Notes: generated by a model from the letters alone, not told the origin. A stretch of 64,000 nt of DNA from an uncultured Clostridia bacterium (GCA_934633695.1 CAKTYT010000003.1:62001-126000); one strand, 5' to 3'; shown: positions 16,199 to 25,779, numbered from the stretch's first letter. Made by a program: numbers and translations.

Positions 16199-16738
16199 AT
16201 GCTTTGGACTAACATTTTTGCAGGTTTTGGCGGTCAGGGCGTCCTGCTCATCGGACAGCTTCTCGCATACGCAGGCATGTATGAGGGCAAGAACGTAAGT
16301 TGGCTTCCCTCCTATGGTCCTGAAATGCGTGGCGGCACTGCTAACTGCTCCGTTGTTGTTTCGGATGAACCCGTTGCATCTCCCGTTATCAATATGGCAG
16401 ATTGCGTTATTGCAATGAACCGTCCCTCTCTCGATAAGTTTGAGGCGAACGTTCTGCCCGGAGGCAAGCTCTTTATCAACAGCTCCATTATCGATAAGAA
16501 GGCAACTCGCACCGATATCGATGTTTACTATGTTCCCTGCAATGAGATCGCCGATAAGCTCGGCAATCCCAAAGTCGGCAACATGGCAATGCTCGGAGCA
16601 TACCTTGAAGCAACCAAATGTGTCAAAAACGAAAGCGTTCTTGACGCTCTCCTCTACAAGCTCGGTGAAAAGAAAGCTCACCTCATTCCCCTCAACCGTG
16701 AGGCAATTGAAGCAGGTGCAGAAAGCATCAGGAAATAG
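16199..16738 (+). CDS. 2-oxoacid:ferredoxin oxidoreductase gamma subunit (KorC/VorC type)
   Basis: 179 residues, with FAGFGGQGVLLIGQLLAYAG at the N-terminus, then SWLPSYGPEMRGGTANCSVVVSD and a Rossmann-like body; typical gamma-subunit motifs of POR/KOR/VOR enzymes. AGGAGG lies before the ATG. Last gene of the operon; a perfect hairpin follows after 17 bases. Together the four subunits point to anaerobic amino-acid or 2-oxoacid fermentation or reductive carboxylation. Confidence 0.93.
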   Translation: MLWTNIFAGFGGQGVLLIGQLLAYAGMYEGKNVSWLPSYGPEMRGGTANCSVVVSDEPVASPVINMADCVIAMNRPSLDKFEANVLPGGKLFINSSIIDKKATRTDIDVYYVPCNEIADKLGNPKVGNMAMLGAYLEATKCVKNESVLDALLYKLGEKKAHLIPLNREAIEAGAESIRK

Positions 16739-16755
16739 TTTCTAGTTGAATGGTA

Positions 16756-16793
16756 AAGCAATGGACTGTCGGGGTTCTGACAGTCCATTGCTT
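16756..16793. terminator. Strong hairpin ending the oxidoreductase operon
   Basis: Perfect 15-bp stem: arms 16756-16770 (AAGCAATGGACTGTC) and 16779-16793, 8-base loop. The 3' flank is not a clean T run, so it may also act as an mRNA-stabilising end. Confidence 0.75.
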
Positions 16794-17085
16794 CGTTATA
16801 TACGGTTTAATTTCTTGCGGTACATCCCACTAAAAATTCATTGCGGGTAGTTAATGACAGTGCCACATGTGCATAAGTCAGCATTAAAGTCAGATTTATG
16901 AAAATGCTGAAAGAATCGCATAAAAATAAAAGCAAAACAGAAAGTGTATTCCGATGTTCGCTGCAAAAAGTCCCCAAACAGCATTCAAAACTGTTCCCTG
17001 TGAATTTCTTCGCAAATATACGGAAAAAGATTGATTTTGAGTTGATGTTTATGGATAAAATAGACCTCAGGAGGATGAAATCGGT

Positions 17086-20073
17086 ATGCTCGAAATTAAG
17101 AATATTAAAAAAGTTTATAATACAGGCGGAGTCAGACAGTGTGCATTGGATGGCGTGAGTTTGAGGTTTAGAAGGAGTGAATTTGTTGCCGTACTCGGTC
17201 AGAGTGGTTCAGGAAAAACAACGCTGCTTAATATTATTGGAGGTCTTGACCATTGTGATGAAGGTGAATTGACCATAAACGGTGTGTCAACAAAAAAATA
17301 CAAGGACAGAGACTGGGATAGCTATCGCAACCACACGATAGGATTTGTTTTTCAAAGCTATAACCTTATTCCGCATCAAAGTATTCTCGCAAACGTTGAA
17401 CTCGCTTTAACTTTGTCGGGAATAAAGCGTTTGGAAAGGCGTTCAAGAGCGGCAAAAGCACTTGAACAGGTCGGATTGGGTCAGCACATGCACAAGCGGC
17501 CGAATCAACTCTCAGGAGGTCAAATGCAGCGAGTTGCAATTGCAAGGGCAATAGTAAATGATCCGGATATTTTGCTTGCGGATGAGCCTACAGGAGCGTT
17601 GGATTCAGAGACCGGCATACAAGTCATGGAGTTGCTGAGGAAAATTGCACAAGAGCGTTTAGTTATTATGGTAACGCATAACGCAGAGCTTGCAGATGAA
17701 TATGCAACGAGAATTATAAAGTTGAGGGACGGCAGGGTAATTGATGATACAAACCCATTTACAGAGGACGAACCGAAACAGAAAAAACAAATTGCATGCG
17801 AGAAAGTTTCCATGTCTTTTTTTACCGCACTCTCATTGAGCATAAATAATCTTGCGACCAAAAAAGGAAGAACAGCTCTTACATCGTTTGCGGGGTCAAT
17901 AGGAATCATCGGCATTGCACTCATACTTGCTCTTTCAACTGGAATAAGAAATTATGTAAATTCAATCCAGAGAGAGACACTTACGGCGTATCCGATAACG
18001 ATCGAAAAGAAAAAATCTGATCTTATGAATTTGCTGCTCATGACAAGGCAAAAAATGGAAGATGATGAAAGATATAACGATGGAAAAGTTCACCTTAACC
18101 CCAGAATGTACGAAATTTTTAATGCTGTATTCGGCGGTGGTGAGGACGAAAACAATTTAACTCTTTTTAAAGAATTTATTGATAAAGCAATTGATGATAC
18201 GAGTGAAAAAGGCCTTAATGGCCATGTTCAGACTGTTCAGTATGGGTACGACATTGATATAAATACCTATATTGCCGATGAAAACGGCAAGTATCATAAC
18301 ACTGATATTTATGATGGTCTCTTTGCGGGTGGCACGACGAGCGAGCAGGGAATTACGACCACGATGATGGAGAGCGGTATGACGGGTATGAAGCTTTTTA
18401 CAGAGCTTTTGCCCGGACGGAATGGTGAATCAATATCGGAAATGATAAAAGAACAGTACGATATCGTTTATGGTGCTTGGCCGCAGTCGGCAAACGAAGT
18501 AGTTCTTGTACTTGATATGAACGGCGAAATTTCAGACGTCGCATTCTATGCTTTGGGGATGATGTCAGAAGAGGAAGTCAGCGAAATTTTCAATTCTGTT
18601 ATCAAACAGGAGAAAATCGAGCCAAAGGAGCGTTCGGCAAGCTACGCGAGCGTTGCCGGTGTGAAGTTCAAGTTGATACTGAATACGGATTACTATGCGA
18701 GTGCGGGAGAGAATCGTTATGAATACATCGGCGACGATGATGCAAAAATGCAGATGGTGATTGAAAACGGTATTGAACTCAGTATTTCGGGCATTGTAAG
18801 GCCAAATCCGGACGCTTCGGCTCACTCAATCGGCGGAACAATAGGCTATACTTCGGCACTCACGGAGCTGATTATCGATAAAACAAACGAAAGCGATGTT
18901 GTTAGGCTACAACGCAAACCAGAAAATGAAAATTATGATGTGCTGACAGGGCTTCCATTTACGTTGGATGAGGATGAAAGGTTGACGGATGCAGAGAAAG
19001 CAGAGCTGATCTCCGCCTATTTTTCGAGCATTACCGACATGGAAAAAACGAAAATTTATACGTCGATTCTGTCCGAACCCACCGAGGAGTATGTTAAGAC
19101 TGCACTTGATTCCTGCATGGAAGGACTGACCGACAGGGAATCAATGGTGAAACTCATTGCTGACACATATGGTTTCGATGTGACTACGATGCAAGGGTAT
19201 CTTGAATCGTACTCAGATGAAGAAATAAAGCAGCTTATTGGTGAGCAGATGGAAAAGCTTATCCGTGCAAAATATGCCGAGCAGGCAGAACTTCAGATTG
19301 CAAGGATAAAAGCAGCTGCGGATGACCCTGCGGATGTTTTTGGATTGGGTGGTTATGCGGCAGTTGCTGCGGCGTTTGATGAATACATTGCAACCATTGA
19401 TGACTACGAAGTTTATGCAGACCTTTATGATGAATTTATGCCATCGGGAACCTCTTCCTCGACCTTAAAGGAAAACCTCGAAAAGCTTTCCGCAGTTGAT
19501 TATAGCTCTCCAAATACGATAAGTATCTACGCAGAGTCCTTTGAGGATAAGAGTGTTATTGAAAAGGCAATACAAGACTATAACAACGGCGTAAATGATG
19601 AGGATAAAATTGAATACACCGATTATGTCGGCATGCTCATGTCGGGTGTGACGACCATGATCGATGCGGTTTCGTATGGATTGATTGCATTTGTTGCAAT
19701 TTCACTTATTGTGTCATCAATAATGATAGGCATTATAACTTACATATCAGTTATTGAAAGAACGAAGGAGATCGGTGTGCTTCGTTCACTGGGTGCGTCA
19801 AAGCGAGATGTTTCGTCTGTTTTTACAGCTGAAACGCTGATCGTTGGCTTCCTCGCAGGTATAATAGGCATTGGAGTATCGTTGCTGCTGTGCATACCGC
19901 TCAATGCTGTTATTAGGTCTATGACAGGCGTGATTGGTATAAATGCAGTTCTCAATCCGCAGGCAGCATTTATACTCGTATGCATAAGCATGATCCTTAC
20001 GCTTATTGCTGGATTGATTCCTTCACGCATGGCCGCTAAGAAGGACCCAGTGCTCGCACTGCGGTCAGAATAA
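17086..20073 (+). CDS. Fused ABC ATPase-FtsX/MacB-type permease
   Basis: 995 residues. Residues 1-230 are a MacB/LolD-like ATPase with Walker A GQSGSGKTT, signature LSGGQMQRVAIARA, Walker B ILLADEPTGALD and H-loop MVTHN. After a linker comes one TM helix (about 265-290), a very large extracytoplasmic region (about 300-860, acidic and largely helical late), then three C-terminal TM helices of the FtsX/MacB permease fold, with the ERTKEIGVLRSLGASKRDV coupling helix. Such single-chain half-transporters dimerise and usually export or sense peptides or lipoproteins by mechanotransmission rather than pumping metabolites across. GGAGGATG precedes the ATG. Monocistronic, ended by a good terminator. 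Substrate unknown. Confidence 0.9.
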   Translation: MLEIKNIKKVYNTGGVRQCALDGVSLRFRRSEFVAVLGQSGSGKTTLLNIIGGLDHCDEGELTINGVSTKKYKDRDWDSYRNHTIGFVFQSYNLIPHQSILANVELALTLSGIKRLERRSRAAKALEQVGLGQHMHKRPNQLSGGQMQRVAIARAIVNDPDILLADEPTGALDSETGIQVMELLRKIAQERLVIMVTHNAELADEYATRIIKLRDGRVIDDTNPFTEDEPKQKKQIACEKVSMSFFTALSLSINNLATKKGRTALTSFAGSIGIIGIALILALSTGIRNYVNSIQRETLTAYPITIEKKKSDLMNLLLMTRQKMEDDERYNDGKVHLNPRMYEIFNAVFGGGEDENNLTLFKEFIDKAIDDTSEKGLNGHVQTVQYGYDIDINTYIADENGKYHNTDIYDGLFAGGTTSEQGITTTMMESGMTGMKLFTELLPGRNGESISEMIKEQYDIVYGAWPQSANEVVLVLDMNGEISDVAFYALGMMSEEEVSEIFNSVIKQEKIEPKERSASYASVAGVKFKLILNTDYYASAGENRYEYIGDDDAKMQMVIENGIELSISGIVRPNPDASAHSIGGTIGYTSALTELIIDKTNESDVVRLQRKPENENYDVLTGLPFTLDEDERLTDAEKAELISAYFSSITDMEKTKIYTSILSEPTEEYVKTALDSCMEGLTDRESMVKLIADTYGFDVTTMQGYLESYSDEEIKQLIGEQMEKLIRAKYAEQAELQIARIKAAADDPADVFGLGGYAAVAAAFDEYIATIDDYEVYADLYDEFMPSGTSSSTLKENLEKLSAVDYSSPNTISIYAESFEDKSVIEKAIQDYNNGVNDEDKIEYTDYVGMLMSGVTTMIDAVSYGLIAFVAISLIVSSIMIGIITYISVIERTKEIGVLRSLGASKRDVSSVFTAETLIVGFLAGIIGIGVSLLLCIPLNAVIRSMTGVIGINAVLNPQAAFILVCISMILTLIAGLIPSRMAAKKDPVLALRSE

Positions 20074-20082
20074 CTGATGAGT

Positions 20083-20116
20083 GTTGCAAAGGCTTAGTGC
20101 TTTTGCAACTTTTTTC
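20083..20116 (+). terminator. Rho-independent terminator of the ABC gene
   Basis: GTTGCAAAGG (20083-20092) pairs with CTTTTGCAAC (20100-20109), directly followed by seven Ts. Confidence 0.88.
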
Positions 20117-20126
20117 GGGGAACATC

Positions 20127-20155
20127 TTGCAATTAAGCGATAATTATTGTATAAT
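20127..20155 (+). promoter_or_regulatory. Sigma-A promoter of the membrane glycosyltransferase-like gene
   Basis: TTGCAA (20127-20132), 17-base spacer, TATAAT (20150-20155). Confidence 0.8.
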
Positions 20156-20208
20156 CGCATTAAGCACATATATCAATGTGCTTACAATACAAAAAGGAAG
20201 ACGTGCAA

Positions 20209-21852
20209 ATGGACACCGGTTCGAAGGGAAAACTTAGAAAAGAAAAAAAACGTTATGATAGCAAGCAGGAGCTGTTATTAACTAAACCAAAGTGCTGGCT
20301 GTTAGCTATAGCGGCAGTTTTTTTTGCGGGTTCAATGGCCGCAGTCGCAGTTTATAATGCACTTCGTCAACCGATTTCGGGGAGCGGTACGTCTCAATCA
20401 ACAATGATCACAGGCTTGATTCTCTATATTGTGATTGCAGTCGGGCTGTTTCTCCTGATGAGAAAACTTGATAATTTTATATCGAAGTGGTGCAGTGCTT
20501 TCTTTGTTTCGCTGACAGTTTTTTTTCTTGCACTGAGCATTGCGTTTGGTCTGATAATGAAATTTGAACCTGCATTTGATCTTGGAGCAATTTATTACGG
20601 ATCAATTGGAATGTTGGAGGACGGAAGCTGCCTTGCCCAACTGACGAGGACGAGTGACATAAACTATTTTTACTATTTTCCAAATAACCTCGGCGGATTG
20701 GCAGCAAATTATTTGTCGTTGCTTGTCGCAGCAATATTCGGCATTAAAGATTACTTTGCAGTATTTGTTGTCGTGAATTCGATATTTGCAGCACTTTCAT
20801 TCCTATGTATTGGTCTGTGCATAAAAAAAGTCTTTGGGAAGCGACAAGGAGTTTTTGCAATGCTCATGGCGGTTTTGTTTCCATCCTACCTGTTTGCGGC
20901 AGGTACGATTTATACCGATACCATGACAATGTGTTTCCCGATTCTCACGCTATACCTTTACATAGAGCTTGTTTCAGCGTGTTCTACAAAAAAGAAGGTA
21001 GTATTTACGGCATTGTTTGCCATTGCCGCCTGCATCGGTACGCTTATAAAGGCAACGGTTATGATTATGCCAATTGCAATAATTCTGTGTGACATTATTA
21101 TTTCGTTTAACAAAAAGACATTTGTGGGGCTTATACGCCCAATCTCAGCGGCATTGGCGGCGGCAATTGTACTCATTGGGATGTCAGCAGCACTCAAAGG
21201 GGCATTTTATGCGACTCAGCTCGACCGTGAGCAAGCAAAAAAGCTTGAGACACCTAAACTGCACTGGGTGATGATGGGACTGAGTGGGGTCGGAAAGTAC
21301 AACTTCAGGGATTACGAATTCACTCGTTCATTCGGCGATCCGATTGAGAGGGCAGAAGCGGTAAAAGGTGAGATTGCTAAACGTATCGAGAATTTAGGAA
21401 TACGAGGCGTGCTGAAACTAGGTGCAAAAAAGGTTTCATCGCTCTACGAGGATGGAACGTTCTGTGAGACGGATTTCTTCTCTCTCAGTCCTGCGAAAAT
21501 TACCGATTTACACAGGTATGCAATGACAGGCGGCGAATATAACGATATTTATCGCAGCATATGCAACGGGGAATTATATGCAATCATCTTGATTGCAGCG
21601 GCAGGAGGTGCAGCAGCTGTTGCTGCGTTAAGGAAACGGGTCATATCGCTCGTAAACGGAAAGACTCTGATACCTGTTGCACCAATGGTTGCGGTCATTG
21701 GACTGAATCTCTTTATCGCAGGTTGGGAGGTTTCAGTCCGCTATTCAATGAATTTCCTGCCGGTGCTGCTATTGAGTGCAGCAGTATCATTCTGCCTTGC
21801 AGAAGAGGTTTTTAAAAAGCTCAGAGCGAGGGGTGAGACTAAAAATCAATGA
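20209..21852 (+). CDS. Multi-spanning GT39/PMT-like glycosyltransferase, putative
   Basis: 547 residues with about 11-12 hydrophobic segments. A basic N-terminus precedes TM1, and a first extracytoplasmic loop contains the acidic stretch EPAFDLGAIYYGSIGML, in the position where GT-C enzymes (protein mannosyltransferase, ArnT-like) keep their catalytic acidic residue. A second motif YFYYFPNNLGGL resembles the P-P-N loop of this superfamily. The likely role is transfer of a sugar from a polyprenyl-phosphate donor onto an extracellular acceptor, but this is inferred from topology. The ATG at 20209 follows AAAGGAAG; 11 upstream codons are rejected. Its last 7 bases overlap the end of the convergent LysR gene. 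Confidence 0.65.
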   Translation: MDTGSKGKLRKEKKRYDSKQELLLTKPKCWLLAIAAVFFAGSMAAVAVYNALRQPISGSGTSQSTMITGLILYIVIAVGLFLLMRKLDNFISKWCSAFFVSLTVFFLALSIAFGLIMKFEPAFDLGAIYYGSIGMLEDGSCLAQLTRTSDINYFYYFPNNLGGLAANYLSLLVAAIFGIKDYFAVFVVVNSIFAALSFLCIGLCIKKVFGKRQGVFAMLMAVLFPSYLFAAGTIYTDTMTMCFPILTLYLYIELVSACSTKKKVVFTALFAIAACIGTLIKATVMIMPIAIILCDIIISFNKKTFVGLIRPISAALAAAIVLIGMSAALKGAFYATQLDREQAKKLETPKLHWVMMGLSGVGKYNFRDYEFTRSFGDPIERAEAVKGEIAKRIENLGIRGVLKLGAKKVSSLYEDGTFCETDFFSLSPAKITDLHRYAMTGGEYNDIYRSICNGELYAIILIAAAGGAAAVAALRKRVISLVNGKTLIPVAPMVAVIGLNLFIAGWEVSVRYSMNFLPVLLLSAAVSFCLAEEVFKKLRARGETKNQ

Positions 21853-22718
21853 TGGGCATTTACCCATTCCCTGCTGAATTCGATAAATGCTTTACAGGCA
21901 GGTGAAACAGTAGTTGAAGCAGTTGCAATGCCAATGATTCTGAAGCATTCTGGGTCAATATGCATCTTCCTTACAGAGTCATCAATGTCGTCGACAACGA
22001 GTTCGGGAAGAATGGTTATGCCGAATCTGTTTTTTACCATGGAGATAGCTGCATAATCATCGCTTACGGAAAAACGAACGTTAGGACGGAGATTCGCTTT
22101 CTTTAAAATTTGTCCGATATCATGGTTTGAACCCTCACCTGGAATAATGAAATCAAGATTCCTGATTTCATCCAATGGCAGCTTCTCCTTTTTAGCAAGG
22201 GGATGATCATGCGGCACGAGAGCAATGAGCTTATCCTGGACTAATGGAACGAAATTAAGGTTTTTAACCATCGCACCGCTGACAAAACCACAATCAATTT
22301 CTTCACGCAGAACCATTTCTTCAATATCTTTGTAAGTTCCAACGCAGATATTAAAAGAAACATTTTCATAAATCATATTAAATTCTTTAATCATTCTCGG
22401 AATCCAGTGCACGGCAGCACTGACGAAAGTTCCGATTCGAACACGACCAGTACGAATTCCGGTAATTTCGTTTGCGACCTGATGCATCGTATCATCACGA
22501 TTTACGATTTCACGTATGTATGGAAGCATACGTTCACCGTCATTTGTCAGTGAAACACCATTTTTACTGCGAAACAGGAGAGGAAAACCAATGTCATTTT
22601 CAATCTGAGCAATTATGTGACTTACTCCGGACTGAGTATAGCCAAGTGTTTCCGCAGCGGCAGTAATATTCATTCTGTCAACGACTGATAATAAAATTCT
22701 ATAATAATCAATATTCAT
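21846..22718 (-). CDS. LysR-family transcriptional regulator
   Basis: 290 residues: N-terminal winged HTH (ITAAAETLGYTQSGVSHIIAQIENDIGFPLLFR, with the T-Q-S-x-V-S-x-x-I recognition helix) and a C-terminal periplasmic-binding-like effector domain (GRVRIGTFVSAAVHWIPRMI onward). A near-ideal RBS (GGAGCT) lies before the ATG. It is divergent from the Gate-domain membrane protein with a 118-base shared control region, the classic arrangement for a LysR activator and its target transporter. The effector is unknown. Confidence 0.92.
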   Translation of the reverse strand: MNIDYYRILLSVVDRMNITAAAETLGYTQSGVSHIIAQIENDIGFPLLFRSKNGVSLTNDGERMLPYIREIVNRDDTMHQVANEITGIRTGRVRIGTFVSAAVHWIPRMIKEFNMIYENVSFNICVGTYKDIEEMVLREEIDCGFVSGAMVKNLNFVPLVQDKLIALVPHDHPLAKKEKLPLDEIRNLDFIIPGEGSNHDIGQILKKANLRPNVRFSVSDDYAAISMVKNRFGITILPELVVDDIDDSVRKMHIDPECFRIIGIATASTTVSPACKAFIEFSREWVNAHH

Positions 22719-22752
22719 GGAAAGCTCCTATCGATGAATTTTGTCAATGGAT

Positions 22753-22781
22753 ACTATAGCAAAGATTTGTTTCAAATGCAA
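22753..22781 (-). promoter_or_regulatory. Promoter of the LysR gene
   Basis: Minus strand TTGCAT (22781-22776), 17-base spacer, TATAGT (22758-22753). Confidence 0.65.
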
Positions 22782-22799
22782 GCTTTTTTAGCTTATAAT
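22771..22799 (+). promoter_or_regulatory. Promoter of the Gate-domain membrane protein gene
   Basis: TATAAT (22794-22799) with a poor -35 TTCAAA (22771-22776) at 17 bases. The weak -35 is what one expects of an activator-dependent promoter, and it overlaps the -35 of the divergent lysR promoter, so one bound LysR protein could control both. Confidence 0.6.
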
Positions 22800-22836
22800 G
22801 TTAGGGATGCGTCTTTTGTAGACAGTAATAGATGGA

Positions 22837-24054
22837 ATGGATGGTATGATTATGGAGTCAAAGAGTAAGGCCATGAGCAAAACCCGGAGAGCAAGTTCGA
22901 GCCCGGTGTTTAGAAAGTGGATTTCGCCACTGCTTTTTTTGACCGTTTTCATTGGTATTTTTGCTGTTTTTGCCGTGCCGATGGGGCTTTCAAACATGCT
23001 CAACACTTTTATGAATACAGCTTATAGGCTTCTGATAGAAACGGTGTTGTTTATCATGGCGATTGCCGTGCTGATGGGTGCAGTTTCGGCACTGTTGTCG
23101 GAGTTTGGAGTTGTTGACATGATAAACAGGATTCTTTCGCCGCTGATGAAGCCCGTCTATGGACTTCCAGGTGCAGCTGCACTCGGAATTGTCACGACGT
23201 ATCTTTCGGACAACCCGGCAATTCTGTCACTTGCAGGCGATAAGGGGTTTCGTTCCTACTTCAAGAAATATCAGATCTATGCTCTTACGAATCTCGGAAC
23301 GGCATTCGGCATGGGTCTTATCGTATCAACCTTTATGCTTGGCATTGGCGGCACATCTGGACAGGACTTCGGCGGTGCCGTGCTACTCGGCAACGTCGGT
23401 GCAATTATCGGCAGCATCGTGAGCACAAGAATAATGCTCGCCCAAACGAAGAAAATGTTTGGTACGGATGAATGGTGTGACATGATTCCGGCAGATGCAA
23501 TTAAGGAAAACGATGAACACCCGGCTGAGAAAAAAGGCATTGGAATGCGTATCATGAATGCAATTCTTGAAGGCGGTTCTGGTGGGGTTCAAGTCGGCGT
23601 GAGCGTTATTCCGGGTGTGCTTATTATCTGCACAATCGTTATGATGCTGACATATGGTGCACCCGACGGAGGAGCTTACACCGGTGCTGCCTATGAAGGC
23701 GTAGGGTTGATTCCGCAAATTGCCGATAAGCTCAGCTTCATTCTTACTCCAATGTTTGGTTTTGCCTCTCCCGACGGCATATCAGTACCGATCACTGCAC
23801 TCGGTTCGGCTGGTGCCGCAATGGGGCTGGTGCCAAAGATGGTTGAAGCCGGAGCAGCAAATGCACATGACATTGCAGTGTTCACGGCTATGTGCATGTG
23901 TTGGAGCGGTTATCTCAGCACTCATGTTTCGATGATGAGTTCCCTCGGCAGGGCTGACCTTTCCGGTAAGGCGATCTTGAGCCATACCATCGGCGGTCTT
24001 TGTGCAGGTATTGTGACAAATTGGTTGTTCAAACTCCTTGCACTCATCTTCTAG
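22837..24054 (+). CDS. Gate-domain (nucleoside-recognition family) membrane protein
   Basis: 405 residues with about 8-10 TM helices. Two Gate-type repeats are apparent, one starting around FIMAIAVLMGAVSALLSEFGVVD and another near the C-terminus, with conserved small-residue and Asn/Asp motifs such as GIVTTYLSDNPAILSLAGDKGF and FGFASPDGISVPITALGSAGAA. Gate-domain proteins include nucleoside transporters and the spore-maturation proteins SpmA/SpmB; the substrate here cannot be assigned. The start is uncertain: ATGs at 22837, 22846 and 22852 are in frame and none has a clear ribosome site. Divergent LysR regulator upstream; the gene ends at a terminator shared with gpmI. Confidence 0.75.
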   Translation: MDGMIMESKSKAMSKTRRASSSPVFRKWISPLLFLTVFIGIFAVFAVPMGLSNMLNTFMNTAYRLLIETVLFIMAIAVLMGAVSALLSEFGVVDMINRILSPLMKPVYGLPGAAALGIVTTYLSDNPAILSLAGDKGFRSYFKKYQIYALTNLGTAFGMGLIVSTFMLGIGGTSGQDFGGAVLLGNVGAIIGSIVSTRIMLAQTKKMFGTDEWCDMIPADAIKENDEHPAEKKGIGMRIMNAILEGGSGGVQVGVSVIPGVLIICTIVMMLTYGAPDGGAYTGAAYEGVGLIPQIADKLSFILTPMFGFASPDGISVPITALGSAGAAMGLVPKMVEAGAANAHDIAVFTAMCMCWSGYLSTHVSMMSSLGRADLSGKAILSHTIGGLCAGIVTNWLFKLLALIF

Positions 24055-24078
24055 TAAGATATAGAAATTTTTAGAACA

Positions 24079-24119
24079 GAAAACCCGAAGAGCTGATCAA
24101 ATCAGTTCCTCGGGTTTTT
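24079..24119. terminator. Bidirectional terminator between the Gate gene and gpmI
   Basis: AAACCCGA (24081-24088) pairs with TCGGGTTT (24110-24117) with an inner CTGAT/ATCAG helix, flanked by A-rich and T-rich sides; it serves two convergent genes. Confidence 0.85.
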
Positions 24120-24120
24120 A

Positions 24121-25668
24121 TCAGTAAGTTATCAGAAGATTCCTACCGGTCATCTCTTTGGGCTTTGGAAGCCCCATCATTCCAAGTATTGTCGGAGCAA
24201 TATCGCAGAGTTTTCCGCCGTCATTGAAACGCCGCTTCCTTATGTCGTTTGTCACTAGAATCAACGGAACCGGGTTCGTCGTGTGAGCCGTAAATGGCGA
24301 ACCATTGTCTGAAATCATTCGTTCGCAGTTACCGTGATCCGCTGTTATAAGGCATTCGCCTCCGTTTGCAAGAATACAGTCAACAACCTTCTTAGTGCAA
24401 ATATCGACGGCTTCAACGGCTTTGACTGCTGCCTCAAGATTGCCCGTGTGGCCAACCATATCGGGGTTGGCAAAATTGAGAACCATGAAATCGAAACGAC
24501 CAGAGTTAATCATTTCGCAAGCTCTATCAGCTATTTCATAAGCACTCATTTCAGGCTTCAAATCAAAGGTTTTTACGGCAGGAGACTTTACGAGTACACG
24601 CTTTTCACCCGGAAAAGGAGTTTGAATGCCGCCGTTAAAGAACATGGTGACATGATTAAATTTTTCGGTTTCGGCAATGCGAAGCTGAGTTTTGCCGAGC
24701 TTTGAAAGATATTCGCCGAGAGAGTTTTTTGGAACTTCTGAGCGGAATGCAATTTCACATTTTCCCTCGAAGGCATCATCATAGAGTGCAAAGCAGACAT
24801 ACTTGATGGGGAAGAAGCCTCGCTTTCTTTCGAAGAATTCAAAGTGTTCATCGAGAAAACAGTGAGTGATTTCTTTCGCTCTGTCCGGACGGAAGTTGAA
24901 AAAGATAACGCTGTCGTTTGGTTGTACAGTCGCAACAGGCGTTCCGTCCGGCTTTGTGACAACAGTGGGAGTCATGAATTCGTCAGTCAGACCATTTTTG
25001 TATGCTGTGCGAATTGCATCCGGAGCGGAAACAGTCTGCGCGCCCTCGCCGTAAACCATTGCGGCGTAGGCCTTTTCAACTCTATCATAATTATTGTCAC
25101 GATCCATTGCATAAAATCGACCGCTGAGAGATGCAATCTCTCCGCATTCAAGGCTTGACATTGTCGCAAGAAGACGCTCAACAAACTTGATACCGCCTCG
25201 CTGAGAAGTGTCTCTGCCGTCCAAGAAGCAGTGGACATACACTTTTTTGAGTCCGTTAGACCTTGCAAGTCTCAAAAGGGCAAACAAATGCTCGATGTGA
25301 CTGTGGACACCGCCATCAGAGAGCAGACCCATGATATGCAATGCAGAGTCATGAGTCTTGCAGTTTTCAATTGCGTGAACGAGAGCCGGTCGCTGAGCAT
25401 AGCTGCCGTCCCTTATCGATGTAGTAATTCGGAGAAGTTCCTGGTAGACAACTCGTCCCGCTCCCATGTTCAAATGTCCGACTTCCGAATTGCCCATTTG
25501 GCCTTCAGGCAGACCGACATCCTCCCCTGAGGCACCGATGAGTGTATCGGGATACAAAGCCATATAGGAGTGAATGTTTGGAGCTCCTTGTATGGCAATG
25601 GCATTGCCTTTTCTTTCTCGACGGTAGCCAAAGCCATCGAGTATAATTAATCCGGTAAGTTTTTTCAA
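24121..25668 (-). CDS. gpmI: GpmI, cofactor-independent phosphoglycerate mutase
   Basis: 515 residues; interconverts 3- and 2-phosphoglycerate using two Mn2+ ions. The alkaline-phosphatase-like fold is evident: LIILDGFGYR (metal Asp), GNSEVGHLNMGAGRVVYQ with the phosphoserine nucleophile in NSEVGH, the insert domain with HCFLDGRDT, and C-terminal metal ligands in NFANPDMVGHTGN and ITADHGNCE. The start is a TTG at 25668-25666 preceded by AAGGA; the only nearby ATG is out of frame. It lies 111 bases downstream of the pgk-tpiA fusion on the same strand, so four glycolytic activities' worth of lower glycolysis is partly grouped here. Confidence 0.96.
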   Translation of the reverse strand: MKKLTGLIILDGFGYRRERKGNAIAIQGAPNIHSYMALYPDTLIGASGEDVGLPEGQMGNSEVGHLNMGAGRVVYQELLRITTSIRDGSYAQRPALVHAIENCKTHDSALHIMGLLSDGGVHSHIEHLFALLRLARSNGLKKVYVHCFLDGRDTSQRGGIKFVERLLATMSSLECGEIASLSGRFYAMDRDNNYDRVEKAYAAMVYGEGAQTVSAPDAIRTAYKNGLTDEFMTPTVVTKPDGTPVATVQPNDSVIFFNFRPDRAKEITHCFLDEHFEFFERKRGFFPIKYVCFALYDDAFEGKCEIAFRSEVPKNSLGEYLSKLGKTQLRIAETEKFNHVTMFFNGGIQTPFPGEKRVLVKSPAVKTFDLKPEMSAYEIADRACEMINSGRFDFMVLNFANPDMVGHTGNLEAAVKAVEAVDICTKKVVDCILANGGECLITADHGNCERMISDNGSPFTAHTTNPVPLILVTNDIRKRRFNDGGKLCDIAPTILGMMGLPKPKEMTGRNLLITY

Positions 25669-25715
25669 TTTAGTACCATTCCTTAATTGTATTTAAAAGG
25701 GATTGCACACAAAGC

Positions 25716-25762
25716 GGCGGCTCATTAGCAGCGAATGATAGCACAGCTGCTGACGAACCGCC
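25716..25762 (-). terminator. Intergenic hairpin between pgk-tpiA and gpmI
   Basis: On the minus strand GGCGGTTC pairs with GAGCCGCC, with an inner AGCAG/CTGCT helix. There is no T run directly after it, so partial termination or an RNA-processing/stability role are both possible. Confidence 0.4.
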
Positions 25763-25779
25763 ATTGTTCGTTCCTGAAA

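Noticed and set aside
15443..16681. 412-codon open frame antisense to the oxidoreductase beta and gamma genes
   Set aside because: The plus-strand genes have unmistakable TPP and gamma-subunit motifs; the antisense frame arises from codon bias and resembles no protein.
16898..17158. 86-codon frame upstream of the ABC gene
   Set aside because: Overlaps the real start of the ABC gene out of frame; Lys/Ser-rich AT-bias product.
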